Shown here piece by piece: positions 26,633 to 34,671 of a stretch of 64,000 nt of DNA. Where the stretch lies: NCBI RefSeq assembly GCF_014649495.1, contig NZ_BMTD01000008.1:303534-367533 (forward strand), given 5' to 3'. Within the stretch, counting starts at the first letter, position 1; every line of letters begins with the position of its first letter. Origin of the DNA: Streptomyces filipinensis (GTDB lineage Bacteria > Actinomycetota > Actinomycetes > Streptomycetales > Streptomycetaceae). Made by a program: the position numbers and the translations under genes. The notes beneath the pieces are model-generated. The model did no database searches. It had not been told where the DNA came from and saw only the letters and a program-made list of their open reading frames with translations.

Positions 26633-27046
26633 TCAGAGGTCTGCGAGGGGAGTGCGCTCCGGTTGCCGGGCATCGACGCCGAGGTGTTCGCCGACGCGAT
26701 TGACCAGCAGGGTCATCTCATAGGCGATCTGGCCGATGTCGGCCTCCGCACCGCTGAGCACGCACAGGCAGCTGCCGGTGCCGGCCGCGGTCACGAACAG
26801 GACGGCGTCGTCGTACTCGATCATGGTCTGGCGCACCCGGCCCGCGCCGAAGTGGCGTCCCGATCCTTTGGCCAGGCTGTGCAGTCCGGACGCCACGGCG
26901 GCCAGATGCTCGGCGTCCTCACGGCGTAGGCCCGTACTCGCGCCGGTGACCAGGCCGTCGTTGGACAGGACCAGTGCGTGCCGCACGTGGTCCACCCGCT
27001 CGGTCAGATCGTCCAGGAGCCAGCCGAGTCCCTGGTTCTGCGCCAT
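26633..27046 (-). CDS. Roadblock/LC7-domain protein (CvnB-like, orphan)
   Basis: A 137-residue roadblock/LC7 protein, very similar throughout to the CvnB of the nearby conservon: both have WLLDDL, SNDGL, EDAEHLAAVASG, GRHFGAG and RVGEHL. In conservons such proteins modulate or bind the small GTPase. Here no kinase, DUF742 or GTPase gene adjoins, so it may serve the conservon 1.5 kb away or act alone. The ATG at 27046 has GGGGAG upstream; longer frames upstream look non-coding. It is divergent from the PPOX-fold gene. Confidence 0.88.
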   Translation of the reverse strand: MAQNQGLGWLLDDLTERVDHVRHALVLSNDGLVTGASTGLRREDAEHLAAVASGLHSLAKGSGRHFGAGRVRQTMIEYDDAVLFVTAAGTGSCLCVLSGAEADIGQIAYEMTLLVNRVGEHLGVDARQPERTPLADL

Positions 27047-27125
27047 CTCCGTCTCCCCGTGTGATGTCTCCCCCTGGCTGGAGGAACTCCCCGCCAGCCT
27101 TCCCCACCACCGGCGCCCGGGCAAG

Positions 27126-27131
27126 CAAGAT
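27126..27131 (+). promoter_or_regulatory. Candidate leaderless -10 box for the PPOX-fold gene
   Basis: CAAGAT ends 6 nt before the ATG at 27138, and no Shine-Dalgarno sequence is seen. Confidence 0.45.
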
Positions 27132-27137
27132 GGGCGT

Positions 27138-27566
27138 ATGGCACAGAAGATGACCGACGAGGAATGGCGGGCGTTCGTCTCGAACGGCACCCGGACCGGC
27201 AAGCTGTCCACCGTTCGCGCCGATGGGAGCCCTCATGTGGCCCCGATCTGGTTCCTGCTGGACGGCGACGAGCTCGTCTTCAACACCGGTAAGGAAACGG
27301 TGAAAGGGCGCAATCTGGCCCGCGACGGCCGGGTCGCCCTGTGCGTGGACGACGACCGGCCCCCGTTCCACTTCGTGGTGCTGAACGGCCGCGCCCGTGT
27401 GTCGGAGGAGCTGGACGAGGTGCGTCACTGGGCCACCCGGATCGCCGCCCGGTACATGGGCGAGGACCGCGCCGAGGAGTACGGCGCCCGCAACGGCGTT
27501 CCGGGGGAGCTGCTGGTCCGGGTCGGCATCGACCAGGTGGTGGCGGTGAAGGATCTGGCGGCCTGA
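27138..27566 (+). CDS. PPOX-class F420-dependent oxidoreductase
   Basis: A 142-residue split beta-barrel flavin/deazaflavin-binding protein. The N-terminal GTRTGKLSTVRADGSPHVAPIWFLLDGDELVFNTG is typical of the PPOX/FDOR-B group, which binds F420 in actinomycetes, and KGRNLARDGRVALCVDD follows. Members reduce diverse small molecules or bind heme or cofactor; the substrate cannot be named. It probably starts without a leader. Its stop lies 9 bp from the stop of the convergent cvnD. Confidence 0.85.
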   Translation: MAQKMTDEEWRAFVSNGTRTGKLSTVRADGSPHVAPIWFLLDGDELVFNTGKETVKGRNLARDGRVALCVDDDRPPFHFVVLNGRARVSEELDEVRHWATRIAARYMGEDRAEEYGARNGVPGELLVRVGIDQVVAVKDLAA

Positions 27567-27575
27567 GCGGCTGGG

Positions 27576-28178
27576 TCAGCCGACCGAGTCCAGGAGCCGG
27601 GCGGTGTGCATCCGCCCGGCGTACTCGACGAGCCTGATCAGGACCTCCTTGCCCGAGTCCCGCTCCCGCGCGTCGCACAGCACCACGGGGGTGCCCTGGT
27701 CGAGGTCCAGAGCCCGGGAGACGTCGTGCGCGCCGTAGGTACGGGCTCCGGCGAAGCAGTTGACGGCCACCACGAACGGTATCCGCCGGTGCTCGAAGTA
27801 GTCGACCGCGGGAAAACAGTCCTCCAGGCGCCGGGTGTCCGCGAGGACGACGGCACCGAGGGCACCCTGGGACAGCTCGTCCCAGAGGAACCAGAAGCGG
27901 TCCTGTCCGGGTGTGCCGAAGAGGTAGAGCGACAGACCGGAGCGGATGGTGATGCGCCCGAAGTCCATGGCGACGGTGGTGGTCACCTTCTGGTCCACGC
28001 CGTCGGTGTCGTCCACCGACTGCCCCGCCTCACTGAGCAGTTCCTCGGTGCGCAGCGGACGGATCTCGCTGACGGCCCCGACCAGGGTCGTCTTGCCGAC
28101 GCCGAACCCTCCGGCGACGAGAATTTTCAATGCCAGGGCGGAGGTGTCGCCGACGGCGTCGGAGTGCTCGGTGACCAT
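27576..28178 (-). CDS. cvnD: Conservon GTPase CvnD
   Basis: A 200-residue small GTPase-like protein. The P-loop is GGFGVGKTT near residue 23; a switch region contains TTTVAMDFGRI, FGTPGQDRFWFLWDEL gives the DxxG-like motif, and VVAVNCF takes the place of NKxD. It acts as the membrane-associated switch of the CvnABCD complex, which is compared to eukaryotic G-protein systems and influences development and antibiotics in Streptomyces. It is the last gene of the operon, 84 bp after cvnC. The ATG at 28178 gives the usual N terminus; its ribosome binding site is poor (AAAGAAG). Confidence 0.9.
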   Translation of the reverse strand: MVTEHSDAVGDTSALALKILVAGGFGVGKTTLVGAVSEIRPLRTEELLSEAGQSVDDTDGVDQKVTTTVAMDFGRITIRSGLSLYLFGTPGQDRFWFLWDELSQGALGAVVLADTRRLEDCFPAVDYFEHRRIPFVVAVNCFAGARTYGAHDVSRALDLDQGTPVVLCDARERDSGKEVLIRLVEYAGRMHTARLLDSVG

Positions 28179-28261
28179 GATCACTTCTTTCGGGAGGACC
28201 GGCTGTGGTCGGCGTCCGCCTGCTGTGGCGGTGAAGTCGGCATCAAGTTCGGCATGTTCGC

Positions 28262-28693
28262 CTACAGCGCTCGCAGTCCCTCGATGACCTCGCGCAGAAT
28301 CCGCTCGTCGGGCAGGTGGGCAGGGGGCACGGGACGGCTGATGACCACACAGCCGATCTCCAGCAGGTCGCCGAGGAGCACCCGGATCACGCCGACGGGG
28401 AGGTCCGCGTCCGCCGCGAGTTCGGCGACGGACTGCGTCTCCGTACGGCACAGCGCGACCAGGGTCCGGTGTTCGGGGCCCAGCGCGACGTCGTCGAGTG
28501 CCGGTGCCGCGGGGTCGAGGGTGACGAGGGCGATGAGGTCGAAGCGCACGCCGGTGGGCCCCGGCTGGGTGCGCCCGCCCGTCATCGCGTACGGGCGGAC
28601 CAGCGGTCCGGCCTCGCCGTCGTACCACTGGCTGCCGGGCTCCCACGGGCCGTCGGTGCGGTTCTCCGTCATCGGTGCCGCCTTGCGGCTCAT
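28262..28693 (-). CDS. cvnC: Conservon DUF742 protein CvnC
   Basis: A 143-residue DUF742 protein with SLVRPYA-like LVRPYAMTGGRT near residue 32, LVALCRTETQSVAELAADADLPVGVIRVLLGDL (winged-helix-like) and a C-terminal ILREVIEGLRAL. The ATG at 28693 overlaps the cvnB stop (ATGA), so this start, seven residues upstream of a second Met, is preferred. CvnC is thought to be an adaptor between the kinase-like CvnA, CvnB and the GTPase. Confidence 0.9.
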   Translation of the reverse strand: MSRKAAPMTENRTDGPWEPGSQWYDGEAGPLVRPYAMTGGRTQPGPTGVRFDLIALVTLDPAAPALDDVALGPEHRTLVALCRTETQSVAELAADADLPVGVIRVLLGDLLEIGCVVISRPVPPAHLPDERILREVIEGLRAL

Positions 28694-29127
28694 CCGGCTG
28701 CGGGGGGCTGCGCGGCGACGCGCGGCGGTGTGTACAGGTGCTCGCCGACCCTCTTCACCAGCCGCGCCATCTCGTAGGCGACCAGTCCGATGTCGGCGGT
28801 GACGGCCGTGAGGACGGCGAGGCAGGAACCGTCGCCGGCGGCGGCCACGAAGAGGAACGCGTCGTCCATCTCCACCATGGTCTGTCGCACGCCGCCCGCG
28901 CCGAAGTGCCGTCCCACGCCCTTGGCGAGGCTGTTGAAGCCGGAGGCGACGGCGGCGAGGTGCTCGGCGTCCTCCCGGGCGAGGTCGCTGGAGGCGCCGA
29001 CGGCCAGACCGTCGTTGGAGAGCACGATGGCGTGCCGCACCTCGCTCACGCGCATCACCAGGTCGTCGAGCAACCAGTCCAGTTCGCCGGAGCGCTGGCC
29101 GGCCCTCGTGTTGGGGTCCTGGATCAT
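28690..29127 (-). CDS. cvnB: Conservon roadblock protein CvnB
   Basis: A 145-residue roadblock/LC7 protein (LDWLLDDLVMRVSEVRHAIV, SNDGL, GRHFGAGGVRQTMVEMDDAFLFV). It overlaps cvnA by ATGA and is followed by cvnC with the same overlap, so translation is coupled. It should bind CvnD and CvnA in a membrane complex. A close paralogue lies at 26633-27046. Confidence 0.92.
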   Translation of the reverse strand: MIQDPNTRAGQRSGELDWLLDDLVMRVSEVRHAIVLSNDGLAVGASSDLAREDAEHLAAVASGFNSLAKGVGRHFGAGGVRQTMVEMDDAFLFVAAAGDGSCLAVLTAVTADIGLVAYEMARLVKRVGEHLYTPPRVAAQPPAAG

Positions 29128-31664
29128 GCCGGGTCTCCTTCGCTGCTGTCTCTGCCCGTTGGGCCTTCCGGGGCGGCGTCGCGGCCGGGCCGTCTGCCGC
29201 CGCCACGGGCCCAGCCGTCGCGGTAGGCCGCCATGCGGTCGCGTACCAGCTCGGGGGTGCGCCGTTCGTCGGCGTGCCGTGCGGTTCCCGGTGCCTGTGC
29301 TTCGGGGCGTTGCCGGAGCTGGGGGGCGAGGCTCGCCTGGCGCACACGGCGTGGGAGGTCGTCGTTGGTCTCGGAGGCTTCGGGCGGTCGGTGCAGCCTC
29401 AAGGCGGTGACTCCGGGGGGCGGGGGTTCGTCGATGATTCCGGGCGGATCCGGCGCGTCGGGAACGCCGCGGAGGTGCTCGGGCCTGGTGGCCGCGAGGG
29501 CGGGCAGGTCCGGCCGCGCGACGACGGCGTCCTGGTGCCCGATGGCGCCGGGGACGCGCGCGTACTCGCGTTCCTGCTGGTGACGGCCCTGCTCAGCGTG
29601 GTGGGCGGCGCGTTCCGACGTGCTGCTGTGGAGCAGGGCGGTGGGCAGCAGGACGACGGCTGTGGTGCCTCCGTAGGGAGAGGCCCGCAGATGCACCTTG
29701 ACGTCGTGCCGGGAGGCGAGCCGGCTGACCACGAAGAGTCCGAGCCGGTCGCTGTCGAACAGGTCGAGGGCCTCGGACTGCTCGATGCGCCGATTGGCCT
29801 CCGCGAGGGTGTCGGCGCCCATACCGAGTCCCCGGTCCTCGATCTCCAGCGCGTAGCCATTGCCGACGGGTTCACCGGTGACGCGCACGCGTGTGTGGGG
29901 CGGTGAGAACTGGGCGGCGTTCTCCACGAGTTCGGCGAGCAGGTGGGTGAGGTCGGCGACGGCGCCGCCGACGACGTGGGCCTCGGGGAGCTGACGTACC
30001 TCCACGCGCGCGTAGTCCTCGACTTCGGAAACGGCGGCCCGTACGACGTTGGTCAGGGACACCGGCATGCGCCAGGCGCGCCCTGGTGCGGCACCGGAGA
30101 GGATGATCAGGCTCTCGGCGTGCCGCCGCATGCGCGTGGTGAGGTGGTCCAGGCGGAACAGGTCGCTCAGTTCGTCGGGGTCGTCCGAGCGGCGTTCCAT
30201 GCTGTCCAGGAGGCTGAGCTGGCGGTGGACCAGTACCTGGCTGCGGCGGGCCAGGTTGACGAAGACGCCGGAGATGCCGCTGGCGAGTTCGGCGCGTTCC
30301 ACCGCGGCGTGCAGGGCGGCGCGGTGGACGGTGGTCAGGGCTTCCGAGACCTGGCCGGCCTCATCCTCGGCGGGTGGTCCGGCGGGCGCCTCGGCCTGGA
30401 TGTCGATCTCCTCGCCCGCCCGCAGTCTGCCCATCGCTTCGGGGAGTTTGCGGCGGGCGATCTCGAGGGCGTCGTTGCGCAGGCTGACGAGCTCGACCAC
30501 GAGGGCGCGTCCGATGCGGACGGAGATGACGAGCGAGGCGGCCACGGCGGCCAGACCCAGCAGCACGGCGGCGCCCGCGGGGCTGAGCAGGCCGCGCGTG
30601 ACCGGGTCGGCACGGCCCGCGACGGCCCGGCCCGTGTCCGTCGCGATGTCCCGCATGCCGTCCCGCACGCGTGCGTGGGCGGGGCTCCAGGCCGCCTGCG
30701 CTGCCGCGTCGGCTGGTTTGACGCCCGGGCGGGCGGTGAGGATCTTGTCCTCGGCGACACGGAGAGCGGTGTAGGAGTCGCTATGGGCCAGTTCCTGCCA
30801 GGCGGCGCGCTGGGCGGCCGGCAGATCGGCGACGGCCGTCTCGGTGAGGGTTCGGCGCGCGTCGACGGCCGCGCCGAACAGCCGCAGCCGTTCGCCCTGC
30901 AGCTGCGCGGCGGTCAGCGCGCTGTCGAGGACGGCGTCCTCCTGGGCCAGTGCCTCGGCGGCGCGGCTGAATTCGAGCAGCACGCGCGCGTCGGAGCCGA
31001 CGTCGGCCTGCTGGATGCCGGTGAGGGCGCCGTCCACGGTGAGAGCGGCGCCGATGGTCTTCGTGTACTGCGCGTACACCGTCCCCCAGGCGGCCCTGTG
31101 GTCGAGTACGGCCGTGCGCAGTGCGCGCAGGTGCTCGGCGCCGGTGACGAAGGCGCCGAGGCGCCCGGAGACACCGGCGGGCAACTCCTCGCTGTCGGCG
31201 ACGGTGTTGTGGCGTCCGAGCCGTAGCTCGGCGACGGCCCGGTCGGTGCGGGCGGCCAGGCTTCGCAGGTCGCTGCCGTCGGCCGCGCCCGGTGCGCCGG
31301 CGTAGCGTACGGCGGCGGTGCGCTCCGCCTGGAGAGCGGCGACGGCCGTGGCCACCGGGGTGCGCAGTTCGACGTCGACCCACTGGGACTGCCGCAGCCG
31401 GGCGACGTCCTGGGCGGTGGTGACCGTGGCGTACGCCCACAGGGCGAGCAGGGACACCACGGGCACCATCAGCAGGCTGACCACCTTGGCGCGCACGGTG
31501 CGGGGGCGAAGGTGCCGGCGGTTGCCACGCGCGCGTGCCGTGACCGGTGGTGTGCCGAGCGGACGGTCGTGGCCCTCGTCGGCGGGCGGTCCGGCGTGGG
31601 CGCGGCGGCCTCGTGGCGGGTGCGCCGGGGCTCCGGCTTTCGGGGCGGTACGGGGTGGGCGCAT
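29124..31664 (-). CDS. cvnA: Conservon sensor kinase-like CvnA
   Basis: An 846-residue sensor. A basic leader is followed by a first membrane helix (about 60-80), a large extracytoplasmic nitrate/nitrite-sensing-type helical domain (about 85-325), a second membrane helix (about 355-380), a HAMP-like segment, a helical dimer region including RLDHLTTRMRRHAESL, and a HATPase_c domain with LAELVENAAQFSPP (N-box), DRGLGMG (G1) and GLFVVSRLA (G2). The last 200 residues are disordered. CvnA proteins resemble histidine kinases but pass the signal to CvnB/C/D. GAGGAGG precedes the ATG. Confidence 0.92.
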   Translation of the reverse strand: MRPPRTAPKAGAPAHPPRGRRAHAGPPADEGHDRPLGTPPVTARARGNRRHLRPRTVRAKVVSLLMVPVVSLLALWAYATVTTAQDVARLRQSQWVDVELRTPVATAVAALQAERTAAVRYAGAPGAADGSDLRSLAARTDRAVAELRLGRHNTVADSEELPAGVSGRLGAFVTGAEHLRALRTAVLDHRAAWGTVYAQYTKTIGAALTVDGALTGIQQADVGSDARVLLEFSRAAEALAQEDAVLDSALTAAQLQGERLRLFGAAVDARRTLTETAVADLPAAQRAAWQELAHSDSYTALRVAEDKILTARPGVKPADAAAQAAWSPAHARVRDGMRDIATDTGRAVAGRADPVTRGLLSPAGAAVLLGLAAVAASLVISVRIGRALVVELVSLRNDALEIARRKLPEAMGRLRAGEEIDIQAEAPAGPPAEDEAGQVSEALTTVHRAALHAAVERAELASGISGVFVNLARRSQVLVHRQLSLLDSMERRSDDPDELSDLFRLDHLTTRMRRHAESLIILSGAAPGRAWRMPVSLTNVVRAAVSEVEDYARVEVRQLPEAHVVGGAVADLTHLLAELVENAAQFSPPHTRVRVTGEPVGNGYALEIEDRGLGMGADTLAEANRRIEQSEALDLFDSDRLGLFVVSRLASRHDVKVHLRASPYGGTTAVVLLPTALLHSSTSERAAHHAEQGRHQQEREYARVPGAIGHQDAVVARPDLPALAATRPEHLRGVPDAPDPPGIIDEPPPPGVTALRLHRPPEASETNDDLPRRVRQASLAPQLRQRPEAQAPGTARHADERRTPELVRDRMAAYRDGWARGGGRRPGRDAAPEGPTGRDSSEGDPA

Positions 31665-31712
31665 GGCCTCCTCGCTCGGGACGTGGGTCGGGGCGCTCGG
31701 ACCGGGCTCCCG

Positions 31713-32486
31713 CTAGCGGGCGATGCTCTCGACGGGCCGTTGGGCGGAGGCGGACGCCTCCCGCTCGTCGGCCGTGGGTGAGAGGGCGACGAAGGCCGAG
31801 GTGATGAACAGGTAGGACCCGAGGCCGACGGCGAGGGGGAAGATGAACTGCATCGCCGTGGCCCCGGGCAGAGGTGCACCGGACGGCTGTACACGCACGC
31901 TCACCGCGAACATCCCGGTGTAGTGCATGCTGCTGACGGCCACTCCCATGACGAGGGAGGCGACGGTGACCGCGAGGGGGGACTTGATGTTGAGGCCGGC
32001 CCACAGGGCGGCGGTCGCCGCCACGACGGCGATCAGCACCGACACTCCGACCAGGAGGGGGTCGTACGTGATGCCGCCGTGCAGCCGGACGGCTGCCATG
32101 CCCAGGTAGTGCATGCTGGCGACGCCCAGCCCGGTGGTGAGGCCGCCGAGGAGGAGCGCCCGGTTGCGGTCACGGCTGTAGCCGACGGCGAAGACGCCGG
32201 CGCAGACGACGACCACGGCGACGAGGAGGCTGAGGATGGTCAGCGGCACGTCGTAGCGGATGTCGGTGCCGCTGACGCGGAAGCCGAGCATCGCCACGAA
32301 GTGCATGGTCCAGATGCCGGTCCCGATGGCGGAGGCCGCGGTGACGAGCCAGTTGCGGCGCGAGCGGCCGGTGGTGGCGAGCGCTCGGACGGTGCAGCGC
32401 AATCCGAGCGCGGCGCCTGTGCAGGCCATGACGTACGACAGTACGGGGGTCAGCCAGCCGAAGGCGGCGTGGTCCAGGTGTCCCAT
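31713..32486 (-). CDS. MHYT-domain integral membrane sensor
   Basis: A 257-residue protein with seven predicted membrane helices and three MHYT-type motifs: TMHFVAM, SMHYLGM and SMHYTGM. The Met/His residues near the outer face are proposed to bind copper and sense O2, CO or NO. There is no attached output domain, which is usual in Streptomyces. It lies 48 bp upstream of cvnA on the same strand, so it may be co-transcribed with the conservon and be a sensory partner. A GTG two codons upstream is another possible start; no clear ribosome binding site decides. Confidence 0.88.
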   Translation of the reverse strand: MGHLDHAAFGWLTPVLSYVMACTGAALGLRCTVRALATTGRSRRNWLVTAASAIGTGIWTMHFVAMLGFRVSGTDIRYDVPLTILSLLVAVVVVCAGVFAVGYSRDRNRALLLGGLTTGLGVASMHYLGMAAVRLHGGITYDPLLVGVSVLIAVVAATAALWAGLNIKSPLAVTVASLVMGVAVSSMHYTGMFAVSVRVQPSGAPLPGATAMQFIFPLAVGLGSYLFITSAFVALSPTADEREASASAQRPVESIAR

Positions 32487-32628
32487 GGCCACGGGACGCT
32501 AAGGGTGCACGGGCGCACAAAGGGGGCGCGTTTCGAAAGGTGTTGGAATATGACACACAGATGCGACGGAACGATCGGGTCCGGCCCGAACATGTGCGCC
32601 TACATATCCCCCGGGACGGTGAGGGATC

Positions 32629-33237
32629 ATGCGGAACATGAGCGATGACCACACGCATGTCCAGGAGTTCTTCAGCGCCCGCGCCGCCGACTGGGACAGC
32701 AAGTTCCCCGACGACGGCCCCGCCTACGCGGCCGCCGTCGGCGAGCTCGGGCTGCGGCCCGGCGACCGCGTGCTGGACGCGGGGTGCGGCACGGGGCGGG
32801 CCCTGCCGCCGTTGCGGGCCGCCGTGGGCCCCTCCGGAGTGGTGCTGGGCGCCGACCTGACCCCGGCGATGCTTCAGGCCGCCGCACGGGCGGGCCGGAA
32901 CCGGGACGGGCGGCTGCTGCTCGCGGACGTCGCCGCGCTGCCGCTGCGGTCCGCGTCCCTGGACACCGTGTTCGCGGCCGGTCTGATCGCGCATCTGCCG
33001 CAACCGGAGCAGAACCTGCGGGAGCTGGCCCGCGTGGTGCGGACCGGCGGAAAGCTCGCACTGTTCCACCCCATCGGGCGCGCCGCCCTGGCGGCACGGC
33101 AGGGACGGCGGATCACACCGGACGACCTGCGCGCCGAGGCCAGCCTCGGCCCGCTGCTGTCCCGTTCGGGATGGAACATGACGTCGTACGTCGATGAGGA
33201 CGCCCGTTTCCTCGCGCTCGCGGTGCGCGAGCGCTGA
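32629..33237 (+). CDS. Class I SAM-dependent methyltransferase
   Basis: A 202-residue methyltransferase. Motif I is VLDAGCGTGR, the acidic post-I loop VVLGADLTPAML, motif II-like LLLADVAALPL, and LRELARVVRTGGKLALFHP gives motif III. The fold is that of the UbiE/Methyltransf_11 group; the substrate is not predictable. GAGGG lies 3-7 nt before the ATG. The divergent MHYT gene and the convergent hydrolase gene give no pathway clue. Confidence 0.88.
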   Translation: MRNMSDDHTHVQEFFSARAADWDSKFPDDGPAYAAAVGELGLRPGDRVLDAGCGTGRALPPLRAAVGPSGVVLGADLTPAMLQAAARAGRNRDGRLLLADVAALPLRSASLDTVFAAGLIAHLPQPEQNLRELARVVRTGGKLALFHPIGRAALAARQGRRITPDDLRAEASLGPLLSRSGWNMTSYVDEDARFLALAVRER

Positions 33238-33274
33238 ACGTCCCACGGCGGAAGCGGCGGGAGGCCGGGACGGG

Positions 33275-34030
33275 TCAGCCCTTTCCGGCGACGGCCGCGG
33301 CGAAGGCGTCGGGGTTGTCGAACATGACGTTGTGCCCGGCTCCCGGCACGGTCACGACGCGTACGCCCGCGGCTTCCAGGCCCTCCCGGCCCGGAAGTTC
33401 GCCGCTGTACTCGCCCTGCAGGTAGACCCGCTCGACGGGCAAGCTCTCCAGCATCGCGCGCATCACAGGACGGGATCCACGGCGCAGGCCGACGGCGCTG
33501 CGGTGCAGGGCGCGTGGGTCGGCCAGCCGCATGGTGGCCGCCCACACGGGCCCGACCGCCTCCAGCACGCGCACGTGCTGCCGTTCGACGAAATCGTCCT
33601 CTTCGTAGGCGGCGATTCCGCTGCTTCCGGCCGCGGCCGGCGGGAAGGCGTCCAGATTGGCCTCGGTGAGGACGAGCCGGGACGCGAGGTCGGGCCGCCG
33701 ATGGGCCAGCACGATCGCCACGGCGCCACCCATGCTGTGCGCGATCAACTCGGCGCCACGGACTTCGGCCTCGTCCAGCGCGACCGCCACCGCGTCGGCG
33801 TGCTCCTCCAGCGTGTACCCGAACGAGCGCGGCCGGTCGCTGAGGCCGTGTCCGGGCAGGTCCAGAAACAGGCTGCGGCGGCCCGCGAGTTCGGGACGCG
33901 CCGCGATGTGCGCGTGGTAGACGGCGGACATCGAGCCGAGTCCGTGCAGATACACACGCGCGGGCTCCGCTCCCGGCACCTCGGTCCAGCTGATCCGGCT
34001 TCCCTCGTGGTCGAACACGACCTGCTTCAC
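33275..34030 (-). CDS. Alpha/beta hydrolase
   Basis: A 251-residue serine hydrolase with oxyanion segment HGLGSM, nucleophile elbow AHSMGGA, an acid residue around LPVERVYLQGE, and the final histidine in PGAGHNVMFDN. The fold fits esterases, lipases or C-C hydrolases, and the protein is cytoplasmic. The GTG at 34030 has GGAGGGG upstream. It is divergent from a padR gene across a 71-bp spacer that holds a perfect palindrome, so PadR very probably controls it. Confidence 0.88.
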   Translation of the reverse strand: MKQVVFDHEGSRISWTEVPGAEPARVYLHGLGSMSAVYHAHIAARPELAGRRSLFLDLPGHGLSDRPRSFGYTLEEHADAVAVALDEAEVRGAELIAHSMGGAVAIVLAHRRPDLASRLVLTEANLDAFPPAAAGSSGIAAYEEDDFVERQHVRVLEAVGPVWAATMRLADPRALHRSAVGLRRGSRPVMRAMLESLPVERVYLQGEYSGELPGREGLEAAGVRVVTVPGAGHNVMFDNPDAFAAAVAGKG

Positions 34031-34062
34031 GTGACCCCTCCCTGATCGTCCGATCCGGACTG

Positions 34063-34080
34063 TACATCGGAACCGATGTA
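34063..34080. promoter_or_regulatory. PadR operator, perfect inverted repeat
   Basis: TACATCGGAACCGATGTA has perfect 8-bp arms around a 2-nt centre. TATACC immediately overlaps its right end (34079-34084) and could be the -10 box of padR. The position between the divergent hydrolase and padR genes, and the ATGT/ACAT ends, fit PadR-type operators. Confidence 0.75.
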
Positions 34081-34101
34081 TACCTGCAACGTGGTATCGA
34101 A

Positions 34102-34671
34102 GTGACGAGGTACATCTCCCTGCGCAAGAATGCGGCGGTGCTCGAACTCGCCATCCTCGGTTTCCTCTACGACGCCCCGCTGCACGGATACGTCCTGCGC
34201 CGGCACATCGCGGCCCTCACCGGCCATGTGCGGCCCGTCGCCGAAAGCACGCTGTACCCGGCGATCAAGCGGCTGGAGAAGGCGGGCCTGCTGGTCCGGG
34301 CCACCGAGCCCGGCGCGGTGGCGGCACCGCGCCACGTGCTGCGGCTCACCGAGGAGGGGAGGCGCGAGCTGAAGCGGAGACTGGCCGAACCCGCACAGCG
34401 CGAGATCACCGACGAGAACAACTGGTTCACGCTGCTCGCGTTTCTGCGGCACCTGGCGGATCCCGCCGCCCAGGCAGCCGTGCTGCGCCGCCGGCTGGCC
34501 TTTCTGGAGGAGCCGACGAGTTTCTTCTACGACGGCGACCGGCCGCTGGCCGCGGAGGAGGTGGACGACCCGTTCCGGCGCGGTGTGCTCACCATCGCGC
34601 GTGCCACGAGCCGGGCGGAACTGGCCTGGCTGCGCGACACCCTGGCGTCACTCGACGGAGTCGGCCGCTGA
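34102..34671 (+). CDS. PadR-family transcriptional regulator
   Basis: A 189-residue protein with a PadR winged-helix domain (LELAILGFLYDAPLHGYVLRRHI, then AESTLYPAIKRLEKAGLLVR) and a C-terminal helical dimerisation half. It starts at a GTG 22 nt past the operator palindrome. It likely represses itself and the divergent alpha/beta hydrolase. Its 3' end overlaps the convergent MpaB gene by 24 bp. Confidence 0.88.
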   Translation: MTRYISLRKNAAVLELAILGFLYDAPLHGYVLRRHIAALTGHVRPVAESTLYPAIKRLEKAGLLVRATEPGAVAAPRHVLRLTEEGRRELKRRLAEPAQREITDENNWFTLLAFLRHLADPAAQAAVLRRRLAFLEEPTSFFYDGDRPLAAEEVDDPFRRGVLTIARATSRAELAWLRDTLASLDGVGR

